From Cochliopodium minus (taxonomy: Eukaryota; Discosea; Himatismenida; Cochliopodiidae), in contig JAMYWO010000525.1 of assembly GCA_024220525.1 (NCBI GenBank), positions 6,525-19,947 of the forward strand: 13,423 nucleotides of DNA. The letters are read 5' to 3'. The translations under genes were made by a program, and so were the position numbers. The notes below the pieces were generated by a model. The model was not told where the DNA came from, did no database searches, and worked only from the letters and a program-made list of their open reading frames with translations. Shown here piece by piece: positions 1 to 7,401 of this stretch; within the stretch, counting starts at the first letter, position 1, and each line of letters starts with the position of its first letter.

Positions 1-243
1 TTCATTTCTTATTCCAAAACCAATCAAACACTTGATCTTCACTTTTATTGCTGATTAATTATTGGAGTAAAACAATTTGAAAATCAATTTGATTTCAAAA
101 TTAAATTAGGAATTAAAAACAAAGCACAAGTGGGTGAATTCATCAGATTATGAAACTTATTTAATCAACATTTTGAGTTATATCTCATTTCTTTCCATAT
201 TAAATTAATTGGAATTTTAAAATCAATTCCTTTTTTCCAATAA
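1..243 (+). pseudogene. coding-like relic, open except for two TGA codons
   Basis: Frame 1 reads from the window edge to a TAA at 241-243. It is interrupted only by TGA at 52-54 and 151-153. In DNA this AT-rich a random frame of 80 codons should hold several stops of all three kinds, and here there is no internal TAA or TAG. The product would be rich in Ile, Leu, Phe, Lys and Asn, with pieces such as QVGEFIR and NLFNQHFELYLISF. I do not recognise a family. It could be the 3' end of a decayed nuclear gene, in which two Trp codons became TGA, or an inserted organellar fragment that uses TGA for Trp. Chance openness is also possible. The neighbouring intact genes use TGA as a stop. Confidence 0.25.
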
Positions 244-304
244 AATTTCATTCAAAATCCCTGAAGTTTTAACATTCAACAATTCTTAAAAATTAAAAAA
301 AAAA

Positions 305-511
305 ATGAAGAGAAAGAAACAAACTGAAGATAAAAATCCAAATCATAATACCAAAAGAAATCTTATTATTTTCGTGATTATTATGGTTATTTTGATTCAC
401 CAAAAAAATTCACCACTTTTGTGTTATTATTCTTTTGAGAATACAACAAAAGTTATTTTTATTGTATTTTATTTCAAAAAATTAATAAATTCTTCATCAT
501 TTATAGATTGA
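305..511 (+). CDS. possible small single-pass membrane protein (doubtful)
   Basis: This is a 68-codon ORF starting directly after an A-rich leader, which is the start context seen at several confident genes here. The protein begins with a Lys/Arg/Asn-rich stretch of about 20 residues, followed by a hydrophobic segment (NLIIFVIIMVILI) that could be a signal anchor. The rest is hydrophobic and unremarkable. Its last 43 bases overlap, in antisense, the 3' end of the long minus-strand gene that stops at 469. No domain is visible. It may be a real small gene, a first exon, or a chance ORF; the start context is its best support. Confidence 0.25.
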   Translation: MKRKKQTEDKNPNHNTKRNLIIFVIIMVILIHQKNSPLLCYYSFENTTKVIFIVFYFKKLINSSSFID

Positions 512-3500
512 TTTGTGAGTAACAAAGATCTCTTGATCAATTTGGCATTTCTTTTAGCAGCACATGGACAGCTTTGAGCACAGTCACGGTAAGTTACATA
601 GGGACTTGTAACAGATCCCAACCAACACTTGTGTTGAGAGCAATAATAACGATTGACACAATTAGAACTACATCCCGCAAGAGAATCATAAGGTCCGTTT
701 TGAGCTTGGTAACAAGTTAAATTTTGAGAATTGCAAGCATAATTTTGGCATAGACAATCAGAATTTGGAAAGTCTAGACATCTAATCAAATTAAATCTCG
801 ATCCAAAATAAAACTCCTTTTCAGTGGAGATTAATTTATAGTCTAGAATTTCAATTCCAGCTCCTACTATACCTTTGTAACCTATGGTGAGACCAGCAGC
901 AGCCTGAGGTTTGAAAGAAGAACCACAAAGAATGCAATTAGTATTTACACCTCCTATAGTCTTTGGGGAAGGATAATCCAACTCTGCCACTGCATGTGGG
1001 ATAACAGGAGATATATTAATATAAAATGCCCTGGCAAGGTAAATGTCAATTCGAGGTTTAAGCTCAATTCCAAACTTTGTTGAAGTTTGACAATCCATCT
1101 TTGTTGAAGTCAAAGTGTTCCCTGAATTTTGGATGATTGTTGGAGGATTGATGTACTGAAAATTGAAAGGAGAGGTGTAAATCACTCCTATTTTTGATTC
1201 AAATGTGGTGTAAGTACTTGATGTAACTGAGATTACCTGTGTTTCCACACTGAAGAACAACTGGGATAATAACTCAAAATCAACAAGAAAACCAGTCACC
1301 AATCTGCTCATTTTGAGAAATCTCTTGTTGAAAATGGACTCCAAGGAAATATTTTTTGTTATTTCCACTTTTCCTTGTACACTGACATCATAAGAGATCC
1401 CTTTCGTAAAGTAATAATCAACAATAACTCCCAATTTTTTGATGCCATATCCTCTTTTCTCAAAAACTCCAGAAAACTTCAACCACCCTGTAAATTTGAC
1501 ACCCAAATTACCTTCTATTGTAGCTTTAAGAACATTGAAAGAAAATGGAATAGTTTTGTCTAAAGAAAAATGGAGTCCATCATCTTCAGAAAGTCCTCTT
1601 GTCAAAGAGGTAGAATCATCTTCCAAGTCGAATTTTCCATGAATTTCTTCAAAAGAATCGAGAATGCTTCCTTTATTTCCATTTATCACACACCCAAATT
1701 CATCTTGATCGACAATTGTAGAAATGTTAAAAGAAAAAGTACTGCAAGAAGAGTTTGGATTGAGTGGATTGAGTGGAAACATCAATATATCGAAATTATT
1801 CTTCAAATCAATGCAAATAATTTTATTATTACAGATTAATTGCTGATCTGTACAATTCGGAAAATAAGAGATGTTTTGTTGACTCAGAATATACAAGTTT
1901 TCACGATAAGAAACCGTGTTAGGAACGAGAGACTTCAAATGAGCACCATTATTACAATAAACACTTACAAAAAGGTAATAATTCCCCAAATCTTCTGTTA
2001 GGGGAATGTCATAAGTGTAGGCTATTAGATGAGAGAAACCAAACTGTTTCTCAAAAACTATCCCGTATGGAGAGGTGAATTGAGCATAACAAGAAGTATA
2101 GGCAAACAGATTGAATTTGGAAGTAGTTTTAAGAGAAGCTTCCAAGGTTACTTTGATGCTGCTATCATTTTTTGAGAAAACATAATATGGTTGATCGAAA
2201 GTGAGATTGAGAGAGTTAGAAGAGACAGGAATCAAAGTGAGAATGAGAAATATCAAAGAAGAAACAGCGAGTACAAAAAGAATAATTAACAGCACCAAAG
2301 CTAAAAGGAAAAAACAACATTTTTTGAAAGTTAAACAATTTCTTTTTTGTACTTTGTTTATTTCATTGATGCTTTTTAGTTCTTGGGGAACACTATGATA
2401 AATTTTTTTCTTCTGAGCTTTAACCCTCCTTCTTATGCAACATCCCAAAAGCAAAAAGAGAAGAAATAGAAAGGTACTGACAGAAAAAACTATTCTCAAT
2501 ACTGTTTTGTCCAATAACTTTGGTAAAATATTATTGTTATTTCCGTTGTATTGAAGAGGGAAGGAAAATATTTGGTAAAAATTTTCGGTTCCATTGTAAC
2601 CTACGCTAACAGCCATAGGTAATGTGAGATTGGAAGAAACCGTGATAAAATTGTGCCATTCAGAAATGGATGTGTTTTTTCCATCTGTGCATTCAAAGAG
2701 ATAGTTTCCCAACAAATAATCCCCCAAAATCAGATAGCTGCATCCTTGTGTTGGATCTTGATTTTTGTATGAGATTATATCTCCATAAATGTAATTTTCA
2801 AATTCCTTTCTCCATTTGATTGTTCCGTCCACATTTAGAAAAATAAAAAAATCTTCATTGTAAAATCTGGATGTTCTCAGCAAGAAATAATTTGGGTTGA
2901 TAATATTAATACTCGACAATGATTCATACTGCACAAAGAAATTTTTGGTCCACAATATATTTCCATTTGTCTTATTCAAACAGATAAATAATTCCCCATA
3001 GTTGAATAAAATATGTTTTGTATTAATCATAAAAGACATTCTTGTGAATGCGTAAAAGGTGATGTTGCTGAATGAATTCTTCCAATAGATCTCGGATTTG
3101 GAATTTGATACAGTGAGAGCTTGCAATTGATAAGGGATACCAATTGGAGAAATATACAGCAAATCATCTTGAAATCCCAACAACACAGAAAAATTTCCTG
3201 TTTCCAATATTGTTCCATCAACCATTGATAACAAAAACAAGTTGGAAATTTTATTATTTGAAGATTGTGACGCAACACATAATACCCATAGATAGTAATT
3301 ATCATCCAATCCTTTTGTGGGATAGTTATAATTGTCTGTAAATCCTGATTGGCACAAATATTTGCTTATCAATTGTGTAATTTGCCATTGATTTGAAGTT
3401 TCATTGTAGATAGCAAGTGAGCCATAAGTCAAAAAGATTCTTGATGAATCCATGCAAACCACTTTTTGACTGTATAAATATCCTGTACTAATCTGAAAGT

Positions 3501-3846
3501 TAAATGTTTCAGTGTTGATAAATATTGTCTCATAACTTCCATTGTTATAATAGTGTGATACTATTGTCTTTGATTGAGGACAGTGGTTGATTTCAGTGAG
3601 ATATGCATTTATTTGTTGCTCATCGAGGATTCGCCCCGTAAAAGCATCAAATTTTCTCAATCTATTGAATTGATTGGGTATGTTCTCGATTGTTATATAT
3701 TCCATTGTCCCATTATGAGCAAGTGATCCCTCGATGAATGCTTGGAAGATAATGGTGGAATTTGTTTTATACCCCCATAATAAATTTTTTTGGCATAAAC
3801 TCAAATGGATGCCCAAAATAAGGAGAAAGATCTTTAAATTTAGCAT
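469..3846 (-). CDS. large two-pass membrane protein: PQQ-like ectodomain, beta-rich ectodomain, Cys-repeat tail
   Basis: A single uninterrupted 1125-residue ORF with no intron. Residues 1-19 form a clear signal peptide. Residues 20-445 are beta-rich and carry Trp motifs typical of PQQ-like propeller blades, for example GNILWTKNF near 296 and GTIKWRKEF near 341. A transmembrane segment spans about 449-470. It is followed by a short basic loop (IRRRVKAQKKK) and a second segment at about 509-540. With the N-terminus outside, both large domains face the lumen or exterior and only about 40 residues are cytosolic. Residues 545-1020 are a second beta-rich region of unknown family. Residues 1036-1095 hold two copies of a Cys motif: Tyr-x-Cys, then Cys, then Pro-Tyr, Cys-x3-Cys. 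There are many Asn-X-Ser/Thr glycosylation sequons. The ATG follows an A-run, and an AATAAA lies just past the stop (458-463, minus). A surface receptor or adhesion role is inference only. Confidence 0.85.
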   Translation of the reverse strand: MLNLKIFLLILGIHLSLCQKNLLWGYKTNSTIIFQAFIEGSLAHNGTMEYITIENIPNQFNRLRKFDAFTGRILDEQQINAYLTEINHCPQSKTIVSHYYNNGSYETIFINTETFNFQISTGYLYSQKVVCMDSSRIFLTYGSLAIYNETSNQWQITQLISKYLCQSGFTDNYNYPTKGLDDNYYLWVLCVASQSSNNKISNLFLLSMVDGTILETGNFSVLLGFQDDLLYISPIGIPYQLQALTVSNSKSEIYWKNSFSNITFYAFTRMSFMINTKHILFNYGELFICLNKTNGNILWTKNFFVQYESLSSINIINPNYFLLRTSRFYNEDFFIFLNVDGTIKWRKEFENYIYGDIISYKNQDPTQGCSYLILGDYLLGNYLFECTDGKNTSISEWHNFITVSSNLTLPMAVSVGYNGTENFYQIFSFPLQYNGNNNNILPKLLDKTVLRIVFSVSTFLFLLFLLLGCCIRRRVKAQKKKIYHSVPQELKSINEINKVQKRNCLTFKKCCFFLLALVLLIILFVLAVSSLIFLILTLIPVSSNSLNLTFDQPYYVFSKNDSSIKVTLEASLKTTSKFNLFAYTSCYAQFTSPYGIVFEKQFGFSHLIAYTYDIPLTEDLGNYYLFVSVYCNNGAHLKSLVPNTVSYRENLYILSQQNISYFPNCTDQQLICNNKIICIDLKNNFDILMFPLNPLNPNSSCSTFSFNISTIVDQDEFGCVINGNKGSILDSFEEIHGKFDLEDDSTSLTRGLSEDDGLHFSLDKTIPFSFNVLKATIEGNLGVKFTGWLKFSGVFEKRGYGIKKLGVIVDYYFTKGISYDVSVQGKVEITKNISLESIFNKRFLKMSRLVTGFLVDFELLSQLFFSVETQVISVTSSTYTTFESKIGVIYTSPFNFQYINPPTIIQNSGNTLTSTKMDCQTSTKFGIELKPRIDIYLARAFYINISPVIPHAVAELDYPSPKTIGGVNTNCILCGSSFKPQAAAGLTIGYKGIVGAGIEILDYKLISTEKEFYFGSRFNLIRCLDFPNSDCLCQNYACNSQNLTCYQAQNGPYDSLAGCSSNCVNRYYCSQHKCWLGSVTSPYVTYRDCAQSCPCAAKRNAKLIKRSLLLTNQSINDEEFINFLK

Positions 3847-4042
3847 TTTTTTTTTTTTATATTTTCAAATTCATAACATTTTAATCCTTTCAAATTATCA
3901 TTTTTTTTGATTTTATCGCCTCCATTACTTACAGAGTAAGATTCCACTTTTATAACTCAATAAACATTATTCTAATGCAATACAATGAAGCAATTCTCTG
4001 AAATGAAAAAATAATTAAAAGCGATATAAAAAAAAAAAAAAA
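3847..4042. promoter_or_regulatory. short divergent intergenic region (shared promoter)
   Basis: These 196 bases separate two divergent start codons: the minus-strand membrane protein at 3846 and the plus-strand RCC1 gene at 4043. Each start codon is preceded by a homopolymer A-run on its own coding strand (T-run at 3847-3859 on the plus strand; A-run at 4028-4043). I see no certain TATA box or other core element in the AT-rich sequence, and no ORF. A bidirectional promoter is inferred from the layout alone. Confidence 0.5.
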
Positions 4043-6014
4043 ATGAGCTCTTTTGGTTATAGATCATATTATTTATTAGGTAAAGAGATAATTCAATTGA
4101 CAACTTTAATATTCTCATATTTGATATAATCCATTCCAATATGGATAGAATCAGGCCAATTATATGGATTTGGCTCCAACAAAAACAATTCTCTTGGATC
4201 TCAAGATAAAGTGAGCATTGTTCCCACTTTAATAATGACAGATAAAAATATACAGTCGATAAATTATGGATCATTGCACACAATAATACAAAATGCAGAT
4301 GGGAAAATATCTGCGTTTGGATCAAATTCAAATGGCAATTTTTATTATTATTATTATAATATTTCCATAAATAGAATTTAAATTAAAATTTTTTTTAAAA
4401 AGGACAACTTGGAACAGGAGATTTGCTGGATAGAAAAGAACCTTTTAACATTACAACAGATACAGAAATAATAAATATTTTGTGCGGATACAACTTTACA
4501 ATATTTCACAAAAAAGTAAGATAAATTATTTTAATTTCTTGTTTTATAATTCATCATTTATTTATTATGTTTTTTTTTTTATTTTTTTAAAGGAAGAAAT
4601 AATAGTTTTTGGGTGTAACCAAAAGGGACAAATAGGGCTCAAAGAAGTTGCACAAGTTAAGACACCTACTTGCCTCATGAAAGAAAAAGTGAAAATGGTA
4701 GTGTGTGGGTGGGAACATGTCATCATCTACAAGCCCAACGGTGATCTCTTTGTTTTTGGTGGTAAAAAAATCAAAACCAAATATTAAATCAAAAAAAAAT
4801 CAAAAAATAAAAATAAAATAAAACTATAAAAAATAAAAATAAAGTAATATAATAATGAAATATTTCAAAAATAATCAAAAAAAATTCAAAAAAATAAAAA
4901 AATAAAAAATAATTTAGACAATACTTATGGTCAACTTGGATTGGAAGGAAATCTTCACTATTTGGAGCCCACTTTTTTGGACACCATACTAGACATCAAG
5001 TTTATTGTATCTGGTCATTCTCATACTTTAATTTATCGCAACAATGGAGAGTTGTATGGTTTTGGATGTAAAAAAATAAAATTTTTAGATTAAAAAATTT
5101 TAATTAAATTTATAAATGTTAGCAAATGTCCACGGTAAAAATTATTTTTTGAAAAAATTTTTAAATTTTTTTTTTTTTTTTTAAAGGAAATTTGGGACTT
5201 GGAGAGCTTGTGATCATTAAACAAATTACATTGATTCTGAAAGACACCAACATTAAAAAAATTAGTTGTGGATACCACCATAGCTTTCTTTTCAAAAAAA
5301 ATGGAGATCTTTTAGTGTTTGGGGGTAACAAAAAAATTTAAAAAAATTTTTTAAAAAATTATTAAAAATTGATTAGATAATAGATTTGGACAATTGGGAT
5401 TGGGAACAAATGAAGTGGCCATGAAAACTCCCCATCTACTTTTGAATGATCCATCAATCAAAGACATACATTGCTGTGCTTCTCATTCTGTTATTTACAA
5501 AAATAATGGGGATTTGTTAGTTTTTGGGTACAAGAGATATTTATTTTATTAATTTAAATTATTTTGTTTTTAGTCTTAATAGTTATGGCCAGCTTGGAAT
5601 CAACAATTATGAAAAACAACTTTCACCTGTAAAATTAATCAATGAACCAAATATTGTGCTTTTGATGGCAGGAAAAAAGAAATTCAGGAAATGGTATTTA
5701 TTTATGTTAAATTTTTATTTAAGAACAAAATAACATAAAATCAAAGGTCTCCTCAAAATCATTCATTTTTTTCTTCTCAGAGCAAAGTAAATCTTTTTAG
5801 TAAAAAAAGTTTCAAAATTTGATATTCTCTTTAATTTATTTAGGAAAATGTTGTTTTGTTTCTTCTTTGTCTCAAAAGGTTGAACTCCAAAATCAAGATA
5901 AAAGTACCCAAATTTGTATCATACGAAATAATCAAATTTATAAATTCTTATCCTTTTGAGAAAGAAACCAAATCTCTTTCAAAATCTCAGAAAAAAGATT
6001 GTATTTTGTTTTAA
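4043..6014 (+). CDS. RCC1-repeat seven-bladed propeller protein (11 exons)
   Basis: Exons: 4043-4079, 4149-4334, 4403-4515, 4593-4761, 4918-5067, 5123-5134, 5187-5324, 5377-5527, 5574-5693, 5747-5786, 5844-6014. They total 1287 nt and encode 428 residues, with phases consistent at every junction. The Phe-Gly that opens each RCC1 unit falls at residues 20, 69, 118, 167, 217, 267 and 318, a regular 49-51 residue spacing, mostly followed by a G-Q-L-G-like motif. Each unit also has the IxxIxCGxxHS-type strand. Seven units match a complete RCC1 propeller, and the N-terminal strand (residues 6-18) probably closes the last blade. The tail (about 372-428) has a hydrophobic-basic motif, VVLFLLCLKR then KVPKFVSYEIIKFI, that I cannot assign. 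RCC1 propellers serve as Ran GEFs or as general binding platforms; no Ran-GEF-specific feature was identified. Nine introns are GT-AG and one (4335-4402) is GC-AG. Confidence 0.88.
4762..4917 (+). other. A-rich 156-nt intron of the RCC1 gene
   Basis: This is the longest intron in the window and differs from its neighbours. It runs GTAAAAAAAT to AATTTAG and is nearly all A, with scattered T and C and no pyrimidine tract before the acceptor. It is full of short imperfect repeats of the type AAAATAAAAA and TCAAAAA. Splicing it joins Phe-Gly to Asp-Asn of the fourth RCC1 unit in phase 1, so the boundaries are well supported. Confidence 0.8.
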
Positions 6015-6057
6015 AAGTTGAAACCAAAACTTGTGCTTCTATTTGAATTAAAATTTA

Positions 6058-6259
6058 TTATCTCTCAGAATTTGTTTTCTTAACACTATTTTCTTGATCT
6101 TTCTCCTTGATTGATTGGTTGTTCTCATCTTTAGGTATAACATCTTTGGAAGCTTTATAAATCATTTTTTGAATTGGTGGAGGTAGTCTTTCAACAACTC
6201 CTGATATCGCTCAATAATTGAGGATCACTTTTATTCAGTATCTATAAATACTCCAAACA
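6058..6259 (-). pseudogene. broken coding relic, minus strand, 3' of the DOMON gene
   Basis: Read on the minus strand, about 48 codons are open and end at a TAA (6060-6058). They encode VVERLPPPIQKMIYKASK and then a charged, Asn/Lys/Glu-rich tail. Just upstream the reading continues only after a frame change at about 6200-6205, with LNKSDPQLLSDI in another frame. That second frame in turn meets an in-frame TAG at 6244-6242, preceded by CLEYL. No intron of the size used here (46 nt or more) can fit between the two pieces, so one frameshift and one premature stop are the simplest reading. The family is not recognised. It is the only notable content of the 345-base gap between the convergent RCC1 and DOMON genes. 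Confidence 0.4.
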
Positions 6260-6359
6260 TGTATTTTTTAATATTTGTATAAACAAATAAAATATGAGTC
6301 AATTTCATTAGTAAAACTATTGCTCGAAAAACATTAGTTTTTAATCAAGTAATTTCTTT

Positions 6360-7277
6360 TTAAAATGTAATGTTTGCAGTTCCACGGTTAGAGTGTCCAT
6401 GGTAGTAGAGCTCATCTGTGGTGGGGTTAAAAGCATAGATGATGGTAGTAGGAACACCTAATGTGATGACTCTATCTGCTTTCACATCTTTTTGAAAAAA
6501 AAAAATAATTGAATGATCTTTAGAAAGAAAAAAATTTATTTAAATCTTTTTACCGCCAGTGTTTAAATATCTTAGATTTATTCATTAGTTGTTTTTAATT
6601 TATTTGAAAGATTTTACCTTCTCCATCTTACGTTTGTCTCGCCATTAATCAAAGCACCACCATAATCCAAAATGTTGTCAATACCCCCGATCACTTGATC
6701 CATTTCTGGTGGTCCTTCCTCTAAAACAAAAAAAGTAAAAAGACTTTGAAAAAAAATTGTATTTTTTAAATAGTGGATACCATATGCCCATCTATCTTCA
6801 ACTATAAATGTTCCATTCACATATCTCCCCATAATCACCTATTATCAATATAATAAATCCTTTTTCTTGTTTTGAATATATTTACATCTGCGCCTGACAT
6901 GTTCCCAGCAGGATTGATTCCAAATCCAACCCATCCTATTCAATTAATGATAAATCCAACATTTGATAGATTAATAATTTTACCCTTATTCTTTGCGATG
7001 ATGCCTTTGAAAAATAAAATTTTTTTGAAATATAATATCACAAAAAAATTTTTTTATCGTTACCAACATCGAGAATACTTCCACTGAGGATATTCCAATA
7101 TCTGATGGAAAAATGAAATGAATTAGAATTGTAGTAGAATGGAGGATATTACAAGGTATAATTTCCACCCAAAAAGACAGTGGAATTTTTATAGTCAGAT
7201 GGATTAACTTGTGGAGTCAATGAACAAAAAGAAGAAGCCAAAAAAATCGAGATTAGAAAAAACAAAATCAATTTCAT
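6360..7277 (-). CDS. secreted DOMON-domain protein, probable b-type haem binder (8 exons)
   Basis: Exons in gene order: 7277-7153, 7101-7064, 7004-6984, 6935-6886, 6838-6781, 6720-6618, 6570-6554, 6487-6360. Together they make 540 nt, 179 residues, with every phase matching. Residues 1-19 are a textbook signal peptide. Residues about 38-175 follow the DOMON pattern: YWNI, GWVGFGINPAGNMSGADV, RWAYEEGPPEMD, GGIDNI, RWRRYLNTGD, then YAFNPTTDELYYHGHSNRG. In characterised haem-binding DOMON proteins (plant AIR12, the cellobiose dehydrogenase cytochrome) a Met in the MxGAD region and a C-terminal His ligate the haem; Met74 and His167 or His169 fit. There is no membrane segment or cytochrome b561 domain, so it is probably a soluble secreted redox or ligand-binding protein. 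The ATG follows a short A-run. Three exons are 17, 21 and 38 nt, and single-frame gene calling would miss most of this gene. Confidence 0.88.
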
Positions 7278-7401
7278 TTTTTATTTCAATAGAAATTTCT
7301 TTTTTCAGAAAATTAATAATATAAAAAATATATATTTTGAATTTATAATTGAACAAGATTGAGGATATCCCACCTTAAAACAAGTAAAATTGATCAAATT
7401 T
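7278..7401. other. short tandem intergenic spacer
   Basis: These 124 AT-rich bases lie between the stop of the PH-CH-CH gene and the start of the DOMON gene, both on the minus strand. The spacer must hold the polyadenylation region of the first and the promoter of the second. No distinct motif, RNA gene or ORF is visible. The two genes differ in predicted location (cytosolic versus secreted), so co-transcription is not implied. Confidence 0.4.

Noticed and set aside
3972-4331. 119-codon minus-strand ORF
   Set aside because: It lies antisense to exons 1 and 2 of the RCC1 gene, has a homopolymer Phe run from the A-tract, and shows no domain.
6940-6942. In-frame TGA in the DOMON gene as a recoded Trp or selenocysteine codon
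   Set aside because: A 48-nt GT-AG intron (6936-6983) removes it and restores the conserved Lys-Gly-Trp-Val-Gly-Phe-Gly motif, so no recoding is needed.
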